Source: Blastocladiella britannica
Lineage: Eukaryota; Blastocladiomycota; Blastocladiomycetes; Blastocladiales; Blastocladiaceae
Direction of reading: 5' to 3'
NCBI GenBank assembly: GCA_025349905.2
Contig: MU624739.1
Span: 1-26,952 of the forward strand
Length of the DNA stretch: 26,952 nucleotides
Below the pieces are notes generated by a model, which was not told where the DNA came from, did not search any database, and saw only the letters and a program-made list of their open reading frames with translations. This document shows, one piece after another, positions 1 to 9,292 of the stretch. The position numbers and the translations under genes were made by a program. Position 1 is the first letter of the stretch. Each line of letters opens with the position of its first letter.

Positions 1-211
1 CAGCAGTTGTACAGGATCGAGATCACGTTGTTTCAGCTTTTCCCCCATTTCCTTGGATTTCCGGATTGGTTGTTACAGGCGTGTACTTTATAGTCAACCA
101 ACCAGGCACCTCGAGCGCAATCGCGAGCCAGGGCAATGACGGTTGCCTCCATGACCGCTGGCATGGCCACTCCTCCTTTCGATTCTTATATCTGGCCACT
201 TAAATACAAAA
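1..211. other. Upstream intergenic region
   Basis: This stretch precedes the first gene. I see no convincing coding frame, tRNA or repeat in it. It presumably holds the promoter and 5' UTR of the repeat-protein gene that starts at 212, whose ATG sits in an A-rich context. The left edge may include the end of a gene outside the window, but nothing supports that directly. Confidence 0.4.
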
Positions 212-2158
212 ATGAATAAGCACACCGCAAGCCTGATCCTGGTCTACGCGGTCTTCGACGCGCCGACCGTTTTTGACGCGCTCCCATACGCCGGCGTGCT
301 TCCTTACGCCGAGTACTCGCCCAAAGACGACCCACTGCGCCTGATACTCAACAAATGGACGGGCAACCCCATTTCGCCACGAACACTTGCCGCCAATGGA
401 CACCGTGATGCACTGTGCCGCATTGACAAGCGCGTCGTGCACTTTGATGCCGACGACATTTTGCTCGACGCTGCTACCGCCGGGGACGTCGAGCTGATTG
501 AGTGGTTCCTAATTGAATATGCTCTTAATTTCCAGCGACGAGCTTTTACGACATGGGGTCCGGCCGCCGAGCAGTATTGCACACTGGCGTCGCGCAATGG
601 CCGGGTCGATTTTCTCGCGTGGTGGTGGCCGCAGTTGTCGTCCCAAAACCAAACCATTGTGGACCGCATATTCCATGCCGCGGGCGACCTGAGCGTGCTG
701 CAATGGCTCGAGGCGACTGCACGCATCAACTCCTCATTGAATCTGGTCCTTCCCGACGCCAACGTCAGCGTAGTGTGTCAGATGGCCGAGTCGGGGAGCG
801 TGGCCGCCATGGAATGGCTCAACAACCATGGTGTCGAAATATTGACGGCCAACGACTGGCTCCGTGTGGCGGTGCGCGCCTCTGCCAAAGGTCGCGGTGC
901 TGTGCTCGACTGGATCTGGGACCACCACGGCACTTTACTGGCAGCAGCAACTTTCAAACCGAAAGACCAAGAGGCGATGCTGGTAGATGCCTCGGTCCGT
1001 GGCGACTTGGCGACGCTTGCCTGGTGGCTCTCGAAGTACCGGCTCCACCCGCAGCTTTTCAACTTCACACTGCTCGGCCAGCGCAAGGTCCTGGCGGCAG
1101 CCGCACGCAACAACAGCATTTCCTGCCTCGAATGGTGGCTCGAGCGCGCCGACGGCAATGTCCACATCACGGGCTGGACCAAGTCCGTGCGCAAGAACCG
1201 ATCCAAGACGGGCATCGTGTTTCCACTCAAGTGCGGCTGGTTTGGCGTCGACTGGGTTCGATACACAACGGTGACGATGCTCGAGTGGTGGCACGCCAAA
1301 TGCGCCGAGTACGGCGAGCCGTGGATCCCGCCGTACCTGACGGACCTGGCGCAGGCCGGCAGCACTGACGTCCTGGACTGGGCATGGGACCACGGGTCAC
1401 GAACGCTCGACTACTTTACTCAATGCGACGAACTTGGTTCTTCCCCGGACCCGCACGCAAACTCCCCCGACCCCCTCAAGATGGGCATGTATCTCATTGC
1501 CGTCGGCGCGGCTGAGGGCGGCTGGACGCACGTGCTCGATTGGTTCTGGGAAAAGTCCCTGTTCAATAAGGATGACCTGGACAATTCTGCACGGCGAGCG
1601 GCCGTGGTTGCGTCGCGACAGGCGCACATCCATGTTCTTGAGTGGTACCGACTGAAGCTTGCCTCTCGTCATCCGTGGAGTTTCCCAGTGCACCACTGGT
1701 CACTCATGAACCGCAGCGGAAGCGTCGCCGTCGCGAAATGGTGGTACCAGCACTCGACCGCCTACGTTGCCGCGTTCCGCTACCGACAATTTAACTGTCA
1801 GCTGTGGCGATTTGCATCGGTGGAAACGTTTGAATGGATGCACGCGTGCTCTCGTCGCCACGAAGCGTCAAAGAATTGGTACACTGCCCCTCTGAATATG
1901 CTGCTGACGGCCCCGACAGCCGACAAGGCGTGGTTCTGGATCCGGTACTGCACCACGAATCCGGATCAGGTGGCATTGCCGGCTTACTTTGTTGTCGATC
2001 CACGCGTTACCCGGCTGAAGCACTTGGAGCTGGTGCGAAGCATTTGTCAGCAGCATGGATTGGACGCGACCGACCAATTCAGGCGTGCGATGGTTCACCT
2101 GAAGTGTGCTGAGGCGATGGACCAATGGTGGCAGACTCATTTTGGCTCGACTTTGTAG
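212..2158 (+). CDS. Ankyrin-like repeat protein (LEWW/LDW repeat family)
   Basis: A single uninterrupted 648-residue frame. Roughly fifteen degenerate units of about 30-40 residues repeat a core of the form V-L-(E/D)-W-(W/x), for example around residues 94-98 (VELIEW), in VLDWIWDHH, SCLEWWLERA, TMLEWWHAK, DVLDWAWDHG, HVLDWFWEK and HVLEWY. The units are usually preceded by Gly/Ser-Asp/Ser and a small-residue helix. This spacing resembles divergent ankyrin repeats in large fungal and oomycete families. No signal peptide, membrane segment or enzyme motif is visible, and no F-box is obvious at the N terminus. The likely role is protein-protein binding, partner unknown. It is intronless, unlike nearly all its neighbours. 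The start is the first ATG after an A-rich stretch, and a stop TAG ends it at 2158. Family assignment rests on the repeat pattern only. Confidence 0.85.
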   Translation: MNKHTASLILVYAVFDAPTVFDALPYAGVLPYAEYSPKDDPLRLILNKWTGNPISPRTLAANGHRDALCRIDKRVVHFDADDILLDAATAGDVELIEWFLIEYALNFQRRAFTTWGPAAEQYCTLASRNGRVDFLAWWWPQLSSQNQTIVDRIFHAAGDLSVLQWLEATARINSSLNLVLPDANVSVVCQMAESGSVAAMEWLNNHGVEILTANDWLRVAVRASAKGRGAVLDWIWDHHGTLLAAATFKPKDQEAMLVDASVRGDLATLAWWLSKYRLHPQLFNFTLLGQRKVLAAAARNNSISCLEWWLERADGNVHITGWTKSVRKNRSKTGIVFPLKCGWFGVDWVRYTTVTMLEWWHAKCAEYGEPWIPPYLTDLAQAGSTDVLDWAWDHGSRTLDYFTQCDELGSSPDPHANSPDPLKMGMYLIAVGAAEGGWTHVLDWFWEKSLFNKDDLDNSARRAAVVASRQAHIHVLEWYRLKLASRHPWSFPVHHWSLMNRSGSVAVAKWWYQHSTAYVAAFRYRQFNCQLWRFASVETFEWMHACSRRHEASKNWYTAPLNMLLTAPTADKAWFWIRYCTTNPDQVALPAYFVVDPRVTRLKHLELVRSICQQHGLDATDQFRRAMVHLKCAEAMDQWWQTHFGSTL

Positions 2159-2182
2159 TCGCCGTTGTACTCTCGTTAATTC

Positions 2183-2206
2183 ATTTCAATTTCAATTTCA
2201 ATTTTC
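2183..2206. repeat. Short ATTTCA tandem repeat in 3' flank
   Basis: Three to four consecutive copies of the hexamer ATTTCA lie just downstream of the repeat-protein stop codon, in an AT-rich stretch that ends in a 12-base A run near 2238-2249. It probably lies in the 3' UTR or polyadenylation region. It is a simple microsatellite; no function is implied. Confidence 0.6.
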
Positions 2207-2259
2207 ATTTTACTCTTCTTATTGTCGTTGTCGGACAAAAAAAAAAAATTTGATGGTGA

Positions 2260-2493
2260 TCAGGCGCGACCCGAGTTCGCGTTACGGTCGCCGGCCGACT
2301 GGGCGCGCGACGCGAAACCGCTCGAGGACATGTCGCCTCCGGACTTGGCCTGAGTCGACTGGATATGGGAGGCAGCCGACGGGGTCATGGCGTGTCCGCC
2401 ACCGCCGCCGCCACTACGGCCACTGCTGCCGGCGCCACCGGTGCTGCTGCCGCCCTTGCTGCCGCCGCCGCCGGTTCCAGTTTTACCGGTCAT
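2260..2493 (-). CDS. Small SMP (seed maturation protein)-domain protein
   Basis: A complete 77-residue frame. The first 33 residues are almost all Gly, Ser and Thr. Residues 35-77 read as one SMP-type unit: M-T-P-S-A-A-S-H-I-Q-S, then SSGFASRAQSAGDRNA. This matches the pattern of the Pfam SMP family (LEA group 5, desiccation-associated in plants), which also occurs as very short proteins in many fungi. The fungal function is not established; a hydrophilic stress-related role is only inferred. There is no intron. The start codon is the first ATG and gives a full-length small protein. It lies tail-to-tail with the repeat-protein gene and downstream of the ADAM gene on the same strand. The main doubt is its small size in a GC-rich region, but the SMP match is clear. 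Confidence 0.75.
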   Translation of the reverse strand: MTGKTGTGGGGSKGGSSTGGAGSSGRSGGGGGGHAMTPSAASHIQSTQAKSGGDMSSSGFASRAQSAGDRNANSGRA

Positions 2494-2709
2494 GTTGGGA
2501 CTTGTTTGCGTGCGTTAAATGTGGGTACTTGTGCCTGGGCGTGAAGCTGTCGACGGCTTTGGTTGAGAGAATAAGCAAAGAAACGGATGGAGGGGGAAAT
2601 GCGATCGCTATTTGTATGGCAGACTGTCTGTGAAGTGGCCAGTTCTTGGCCATGCACCGGATGGACAGAGGCATCTTAAAGACATCTCAAAGACACCTCA
2701 CCCACTCAC
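2494..2709. other. Intergenic region between SMP gene and ADAM 3' end
   Basis: This 216-bp gap must contain the ADAM polyadenylation signals and the promoter of the small SMP gene, since both genes lie on the minus strand. No additional coding frame is convincing. Confidence 0.4.
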
Positions 2710-5345
2710 TCACTTGGCAACGGTTGTCAACATCACCGCGCTGGACGCCCTGCTGGCGGGATTCAGCGCATTCATCGACCCCGACTGCCGCGACAACGGG
2801 ACCACCGCACTGGCGCCGCCAGCCAGGATCGACCGCACTCGGTACCGCCGCCACAGCACCAACCCGCCGGCGGCCGCTCCCAGTGCCCCTATCACGCTGG
2901 CGCCGCTGGCCACGCCGATCGCCACGGGACTCCCACCGGTCTCGAAGGCGCCGGTCGTCGGCTGTCCACCATTGGCGGCGGTCGTGGTAGTGGTGGAAGT
3001 GGGTAATGTGGATGATATATCGGTCGCAGTGACTGGCAACTGGTACGGTGCAAAGGTCGGACTCGCGGCCGCCATTTGCGGGACCGGACTGGCAACGCAA
3101 GTTCCGGCCGAGCACACGCCCTTCTTGCCCTTGTTGACCCCCGTCATATTACACGGCGACTGGTTCTGCGACCCGTACCCGTACGGCTGGCACGTGTTGT
3201 TGGCCGTGAGGCACACGACGTAGCGGCACGAGAGCCCGTCGCACGACGCATTGTACCCGGACCCAGCGCCGACAATCGACACGCAGTAATCGTTGCGCGA
3301 GTAGCACGACCCGGCAATGCATGTTCCCAGCACACCCGACGTCGGGCTCACGCATGAGGTGCCGTTGGCGGCTTGCACGTCGGGACACACGGGAGTGGTG
3401 CCCGAGCACACATCAGGAAGATCGCAGGTACCGTAACTTGATGCGAGTTGCGGGATCCCGCGGCAGGGGGAACCCATGGGCCGCATCGCGCATGTCGATG
3501 GGTCGCAACACCCGCCCTGAGAGGGGTCGCACCCCGCGTTGCTGCGGAGCGTGCAAGAAGACGTGCAGCAGGCAGAGCCTGTGCTGTTGAATGTGCCAGG
3601 GTCACACTGCTCGCCAGCGTCCAAGATGCCATTTCTATGAAAAATTTTAGTGTGAGATGGGACATGATTGGCAATTTTGGCAATTGAAAATGTGAAATGG
3701 CAACACACCCACACTTCACCACAGGAGCTTGCCAGGGGAGGTATTGGCCACTCGAGGTGTACCAGTTTGAAATGTAGGTGGTCGAGCAGGTGGAAAAGTT
3801 GAAGTACTCTCCACTACGCATGTAGGATATGTGAGAAAGCGAAGGGACAACAGATCGAGTGAATTAAACAACGTACGCCCACGGAGACATGACATTTTGT
3901 CCCGACGGACAGGCGTTTCCCGTCGAGTCATGCTGCGATCCAAAATTGTGGCCAAGCTCGTGCGCCAGGGTCTCGGCCTGGGTGATCAGGTCTCCATCTC
4001 GAGTTGCCATGTCAACTCCGCAATTCGCACCCCCGCCGCCCATCTGTCGCCATTTCGCAATGGCCGTCAATTCGATGTCATTAACAGGAAACGAGAAAGA
4101 AAAAGCGAACCGTTCCAACATACGCCAAACCAATCACGCCCGAATACGTCACATTGGGTCCCGAGACGCTGGCAAACTGTCGCCCACTCAACCCATGCGC
4201 GGCAAACGCGGTCCGGAACGGCGATCCGACCGACCCGGGTGCCGTTTTTTGCGTCTGAAACCACGAGCACATGGTGGGCAAGAACGTGCCCACGTCCACG
4301 TACGTGATGCTGTTGGCGGCATCTAGCGACGGGTACGCTGGCCAGTTGGGCTGGACCGACGAGTACATGCCCGCGGCCGTCAGCTGCAGCTGCAGGCCGT
4401 TGGGCAGCAGCGAAGAGTGCTGGTACATCAGATTGGCGGCGTTCAAAATGTCCAGCGCTGTGCGTTCCACCAACCCCGGGCCGTACTGGTTGTACCTCCA
4501 GTAATCGTTGATGAGCATAATCGGCGCCATGCGCAGCGGCGAGGTCAGATTGGTGGCCACCCGAGCGACCGCTGCGATCCCCGCCTCGCCATCATTGTTT
4601 GGATCGCTTAGTATCAGGTCGGGTAGCGTCGGTGGCTCTGGAGTCCCGCCACACCGGTCACCCGTGGTTGGTTGACTGCCGTCGGTTGGATCTTGGATCG
4701 AACGCGAGAGCAAGTGGGTCGGCTGGTTGGCACCTTGGTCATCCTGAGCCGGGTGGAGGGCGTGCAGGGCGTATCTATGAGTGTCATTCAGTACGAGGAC
4801 GCCATTCTACCGTCTGCTATGTTAATAAACATTGATAAAAAAAGAGAAGGTGATACAAACAAGTCCGTCGCATGTGGACACGGCCGCCCGACCAGGCTCG
4901 CCGCTGTGACCTTCAATCGTGCCAAGGTAGTAGCAGTTTTCCGGCCGAGGATCAGCCGACGGCTTTCCGATCGGATCGTCTGGCGATCCAAGCAAGTGCG
5001 CGTAATTGTCGTCGAGTAAGGCAGTATTTTGCGTGAGGCGCAAGTACGCTGGCGCATCACTCACGAGTCCATTTAGTTGAAAGACCAACTTGTGCGGGTG
5101 CAGATTTGGATCGCGCCGCTCGTTGTGCTGGTGGATCTGCTCTATTGAAAGCAATATCGTGTTGTCGTCGTGCTCGAGCACGTTGCCTTTTAATTTATCG
5201 TTGAGCGATCTGGTTCAGACCCAGATTCAGCAGGAGTGCAAGTACCTCGCTTGGTAAAGAATCGCGCGTGGCCAGGAGTTGTGGTGGTAATCAAGATCAA
5301 GATGGCCAAGAGGGCCAAACGGCCGCCGAATGCGCTCGATTTCAT
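2710..5345 (-). CDS. ADAM-type membrane-anchored zinc metalloprotease
   Basis: Exons are 5345-5246, 5186-4861, 4806-4111, 4043-3877, 3813-3709 and 3634-2710. The GT-AG introns are 59, 54, 67, 63 and 74 bp, and the chain closes exactly to 772 residues. Residues 1-27 are a signal peptide. A propeptide (about 28-160) carries AVSTCDGL, conserved in ADAM proteins. The reprolysin domain has HELGHNFGSQHD at 402-413, with zinc ligands H402, H406 and H412 and catalytic E403, followed by an M-S-P turn. A disintegrin/cysteine-rich part starts at CGNGILDAGEQC (464 on). A Thr-rich stalk follows, then a transmembrane helix (about 702-726), an RRYR stop-transfer and a 45-residue tail. It is predicted to be a surface sheddase or secretory-pathway protease. 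It is divergent from EFG1 across 141 bp. The signal-peptide exon was found by splicing and is too short to stand out alone. Substrate is unknown. Confidence 0.93.
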
Positions 5346-5486
5346 TCTCTTTGAAAGGGGTCTATGCGAAGAAGAGGAGATAAATCGTGTGGCTCTTGGG
5401 AAGTATGGAAAAGTGTTTTCCCATGCAACTGATCACGCTGTGAATTTTTTCTCTTTCCCAAATTTACGATATCAAAATTTACAATA
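5346..5486. promoter_or_regulatory. Divergent promoter ADAM / EFG1
   Basis: The two start codons face away from each other with 141 bp between them, so both promoters and 5' UTRs must fit here. The EFG1 side is AT-rich (5440-5486). I do not recognise specific factor sites. Confidence 0.5.
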
Positions 5487-6446
5487 ATGGCCAAGGACAC
5501 TGCCCGCCCGTTCTCGCGCAACCCCGCCGCATCCTCGTCGTCCAGACGCGGCGGCAACCGCCCTACCGCATCCCAACATGCATTCTCATCATCCGCACCA
5601 CAACACCAACAGAACTCGAAGCGTCCACGAGCGGTGGCCATCAAGGACGGCGTAGCGATCCGCAAACCCGTAGCGCAGCTCAAGGCTGATATTCGCATGA
5701 CGCAGCGCCTGCTGGCCAAAAAACGCACCGAGCCGCAAACCGACAGCAGCAACGGCACGCACTCGACTTTGATGGCGCGGCTCGAGACCAAAATCGCGGT
5801 GCTCACCGCCGAGCTCGAACGCACCAAATCGCTCGACAAGTCCACCGTCGACAAGTTTGACCAAATGTACCGCTCGGTCAAGTTCATGGAGCGGCAAAAG
5901 GCGTCGCGCCGGATCACCAAGCTCTGGCGCGCGATGGCGGCGGCCCAGACGCAGGACGAGCCAGCAGGTAACACAGACGACGCTCTGCCGCTCGAGCGCC
6001 AATTGCGTGACGCCGAGCTTGATCTGGCGTACGTGATGCATTTCCCGGCTGCAAGCAAGTACGTGGCGCTGTGGCCCACGTCCGAGACGACGGGCGACGC
6101 GGCGAAAGTCGCCAACGACAAGCGCCGGGCCGAGGTGCGCGCGCACATTGCCAAACTGATTGATTTCGGCGCCATCAACCTGGCCGAGACCGTTGGCGCG
6201 TGCTGCGGCAAGCCCGGAGAGTCCAAGGAGAAGAAAAAGACCAAGAAGAAGGGCGAAACTGAGGAGGAGGTCAAGCACAAGGTCATTGGAAACATGCTCC
6301 GTGGTGTGGTGTCGTCGAGCGAGGACGAGGACGAGGATCAGAAGGATGGCAGCGATAGCAGTGATAGCAGCGACAGTGATAGCGACTCTGAATCCGAATC
6401 GGATCCCAAGGCTCCGGGCGTGGACGGCGACGACTTTTTCATGTAA
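5487..6446 (+). CDS. EFG1: rRNA-processing protein EFG1
   Basis: A single-exon 319-residue protein. After a basic, Ser/Ala/Gln-rich N terminus (1-55), a coiled-coil-like region (about 60-240) contains the family signature: paired short helices beginning QLKADIRMTQRLLAKK, then MYRSVKFMERQKASRR, which corresponds to the conserved K-F-x-E-R-Q-K-x-x-R block of EFG1. The C terminus has a Lys-rich patch (KEKKKTKKKG), a long Ser/Asp/Glu run and ends G-D-D-F-F-M; the family commonly ends with a DDFF-like motif. In yeast, Efg1 acts in the nucleolar 90S/SSU processome on 18S rRNA maturation. The acidic Ser/Asp run looks like a casein-kinase-2 substrate (inference). Its stop codon is 34 bp from that of the convergent phoD gene. 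Confidence 0.88.
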   Translation: MAKDTARPFSRNPAASSSSRRGGNRPTASQHAFSSSAPQHQQNSKRPRAVAIKDGVAIRKPVAQLKADIRMTQRLLAKKRTEPQTDSSNGTHSTLMARLETKIAVLTAELERTKSLDKSTVDKFDQMYRSVKFMERQKASRRITKLWRAMAAAQTQDEPAGNTDDALPLERQLRDAELDLAYVMHFPAASKYVALWPTSETTGDAAKVANDKRRAEVRAHIAKLIDFGAINLAETVGACCGKPGESKEKKKTKKKGETEEEVKHKVIGNMLRGVVSSSEDEDEDQKDGSDSSDSSDSDSDSESESDPKAPGVDGDDFFM

Positions 6447-6480
6447 AAAATACAATACATTTTATGGACTGGATCAACCA
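6447..6480. terminator. Convergent 3' ends of EFG1 and phoD
   Basis: Only 34 bp separate the two facing stop codons. The gap is AT-rich at its left end (6447-6463), where A-rich and ATTTT elements could serve as polyadenylation signals for both strands. The mature 3' UTRs almost certainly overlap. Confidence 0.5.
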
Positions 6481-8263
6481 TCAGGGAAAGTAAGCCTTGG
6501 TCACCTTGTTGGCGCCGCTGGCAATCTCAAACACGGCGCCCTTGGTCTCGCTGCCGCCGGTCGTCACCTTCACATTGTCCATGTAGTAGTACTCGTTGCG
6601 TGCGCGGCCAGGCGTCAGGTCCAGCACCATGTATCCGTGGCGGTAGAAATCCCCCCACTGGTACCCGGCATTGACCAGCGACATGGCCGGCTTGATGAGC
6701 TCCGAGGCCCACTTGCGGTCCTGGGCCACGGTCTGCGACGTGACCGACGGCCCAACAAACTCGACCATGATCGCGCCGTTGCCCGTGGACTTATCGTACT
6801 TGGATCCCTCGACAAACAGGTTGGAGACCAGCGACGCGTGGAAATCGCCCGTGAGCACCAGCGTGTTGTTGAGGCGGTTGTTGGCCACGTGGTTGAACAG
6901 GCCGTTGCGGTTGCGCGGGTACCCGTTCCAGGTGTCGGCGGTCATCTCAATCTCCTTGCCAACGACGGGGATCGACTCGGGGATCGGTGCCATCATCACC
7001 TGGTTGGCAATCACGCGCCACTGCGCGGGTTCGCTCAGTTTGGCGTGGAACCACTGCTGCTGCTCGTCCGACATCATCCGGCGCGTGTTGCGGTCACCGA
7101 CCGCCTGCGAGTCGCGCGCCTCGATGCGCGTGTCCGGGAAAACAATGTGCGCGAGCGTGCCATACTGGAAGTCGCGGTAAATGTGGTACACGTCGGGCAG
7201 CGACCGCACGGGCATGTACTCGTGCCAGGCACGCACGGCGGCCGCGCGCCGCACCGAGAACGGTCCCTGGGTCTTGGGGTCGTGCTCGTGCGAGTTGTCC
7301 TTGTTGGCATTGTCCACCAGCTCGTGGTCGTCCATGATCGCAATCATGGCCACCACCGCGTGCATCGCCTGCGCATCGGGGTCGCGCTTGTACTGCGAGT
7401 GGCGCAGACGGTAGTCGGCCAGCGTGACCGTGTTGGTCATGGGCTGCGGGGCACGGTCGCCGCCCAGACGGCCGCTCTGGATCGTGGTCGTCGGCGCTTG
7501 ATCGTAAACATAGTCGCCAAGCTCAAGCACCAGGTCCACGTCGCCAGCCTTGACGCGGTCGGTGATGCGGGCATACGCGTGGAAGCTGTATCTCGCATCT
7601 GAAAATGAGTGGCTAAGATCAAAAGTACGCGTCAAAGGAAAAAAAAAACGTACAAGCCGTGCGGCATGTTGGAGCACGACACGGACGCGAGGCGCACGTG
7701 GTCCACCGCAGTCTCCGCAGCAGGGAGCGTGCGAGCAGATCCAACAGGCGACACGGTGCCCTGCGATGTGAACCGGTACCAGTGCTGCTTGAGCGGCGCC
7801 AGGCCTGTGGCATCGACCTTGACGGTCCAGTCAATGTCGTCGGTGGTCAGCACCGATCCGCGGCCAACCACGTTGGTAAAAGCGGCGTCAACCGCGATTT
7901 CCCATGACACGGGAACCGGAGCCGACGTGACGGACGGCTCCACCTTGGTCCACAGGATAAGCGCGTTGGACAGGGGGTCTATTCCATGAGTGCGTCAGGA
8001 TTTTAATTTGGAACGACAACAAAACGCTACATACCGCCAGAAGCAATGCCATACGGGAAGCGGACGGTCGCGGCAGTGGCGGCGCGCTTGGCCAGCACAT
8101 GCTCGAAGTGGTGTGGCGACGGCTTGATGGCCAACTCTGGGACATTGGCAAAGGGCGAACCAAACGCAAGGTTGGCCTCAAAGCTGGCGGCAACTTCGGG
8201 CACAGAGACGGCCTGGGCGGTCAGGGCCAGGAGCGAACACGCGATGAGGGCGGCGAATTTCAT
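6481..8263 (-). CDS. phoD: Secreted PhoD-type alkaline phosphatase
   Basis: Exons are 8263-8035, 7978-7654 and 7612-6481; introns are 56 and 41 bp; product 561 residues. Residues 1-18 are a signal peptide. An N-terminal PhoD domain (about 66-175) contains PYGIASGDP followed by NALILWTK. The catalytic metallophosphatase domain follows, with LELGDYVYDQ (metal ligand D218), MDDHEL (279-284) and TGDFHASL (GDFH 440-443). These are the conserved Fe/Ca-coordinating motifs of the PhoD family, which hydrolyses phosphate mono- and diesters outside the cell. It is therefore likely a phosphate-scavenging ectoenzyme. The second intron is the shortest found here, but only this splice restores a phase-2 junction and the expected PHGF-to-HAYARI continuity. 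Fungi often have PhoD paralogues, so the exact substrate is uncertain. Confidence 0.92.
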
Positions 8264-8580
8264 TTTCTCTGTTCTCTATCTATTGGTGTGTGCACGCCAG
8301 GACAACGCGAGGAGTGGAGCGGGCAGCGGCAGCTTTTGTTTGAGTAAGGTTTTTTGCGGTGGCACAAGCGTTGGAGTTTTGGACTTTTTTCAAACAAGCA
8401 CATCAGCCAGGCATGTTTCAGCATTGCCCATGATGTAAATCCAGTGAGAATTCCGCTACAGCATTTTGACTCGTGGCGCTCCCGCCACTCTCGCTCTCCG
8501 CGGGCGGCGACGGCGGCCGATACAAATATGAGGGCCTCGCCCAACGCTTGAGATGCACATAGTAATGCAATAGAAAATAG
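8264..8580. promoter_or_regulatory. Divergent promoter phoD / secreted-protein copy 1, with shared blocks
   Basis: 317 bp lie between the phoD start and the first secreted paralogue. Near the latter, the 16-mer at 8513-8528 (GCGGCCGATACAAATA) and the 13-mer CAATAGAAAATAG at 8568-8580 recur identically before copy 2 (9859-9874 and 9918-9930). The 13-mer abuts the start codon and the spacing between blocks is similar (39 and 43 bp). They may be a core promoter plus 5' UTR retained after duplication. Confidence 0.5.
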
Positions 8581-9292
8581 ATGACCTCGCCCATGCTCGT
8601 TCTCCTCGTGCTCGCGGCCCTCGCCTGCTTGGTGGCGGCCAGCCCAGTCGCGGTCCAACCCGAGACCACTACTGCTGCCAACAACGGTACAACGACAGCC
8701 CAGGTCGACCGGCCGCCCCCGTGCGACCTCAACAGAGTTGTCGACGTTATCAAATCGAGGGGCGTGACCTGCCGGGCCTGTACGACGTCGGCAACGGGTT
8801 CTGGGCCGCCAATGACCAGGATTGCGTGATGGCGTCGTTGAATGCCGGGTACCACGGTGCCGTATACCGCAATGACAATAAATATTGTTATTTCAAGTTC
8901 GTATAATGTTATATAAAGTTATGGAGCTAACAATCAAGGGCACCAAAAGGAACATCCCGCATAGCACCGATCGCACGATCTTGAGGTTGCCAAACCAATG
9001 GGGGCGCGAAGGCCAATATGTCGACCACTACGATATCCCCGGTTCGTTTTTGTCTCCTATGAAAATCCCAAATTTGTCATGGCGGTTACTCACCGCGTTA
9101 AATGCAACCACAACAGGATTTGACATGGAGTGGCTTCCCATCGACCAAGACCGATTGAGCCGTGCGGTACGGTGCGACTTGAAAATAAAGGAGCGCCATG
9201 GAAACGGCAGGAATTGGTACAAGTCCTTCCCGTATTCTGATCCGTGCACGTTAATGGTGATCGGGGTCCGCTATGTCGAGGACTGCACTTGA
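8581..9292 (+). pseudogene. Small secreted six-cysteine protein, copy 1 (frameshifted)
   Basis: This is the first of three tandem paralogues. Exons are 8581-8896, 8950-9041 and 9117-9292, with introns of 53 and 75 bp in the same phases (2, then 1) as the other copies. It begins with a signal peptide ending ACLVAASP, then an NNGT glycosylation site and a Cys in PPPC. Between 8725 and 8762 the frame slips: the distance from that Cys codon to the Arg-Asp of RDLPGLYDVG is 41 bases, where the two sister copies have 42. One base is missing, and the original frame then stops at 8829. Downstream everything is intact: DVGNGFWA, GYHGAVYR, YDIPG, WYKSFP and CTLMVIG, with a stop at 9292. It could be a recent pseudogene, a strain polymorphism or a sequencing error near the GGGG run. 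Without the slip it would encode 194 residues. Confidence 0.75.

Noticed and set aside
3251..3460. Cys-rich stretch considered as a separate small secreted protein
   Set aside because: It is the disintegrin/cysteine-rich part of the ADAM protein, in frame with the zinc-protease exons.
6300..6445. Asp/Glu/Ser run in EFG1 considered as a DNA tandem repeat
   Set aside because: Codon-level GAT/AGC/GAC repetition reflects an acidic protein tail common in nucleolar proteins, not a distinct repeat element.
6160..7602. A 480-residue plus-strand open frame across EFG1 and phoD
   Set aside because: It overlaps the out-of-frame end of EFG1 and the antisense of phoD; both of those genes have clear family motifs and this frame does not.
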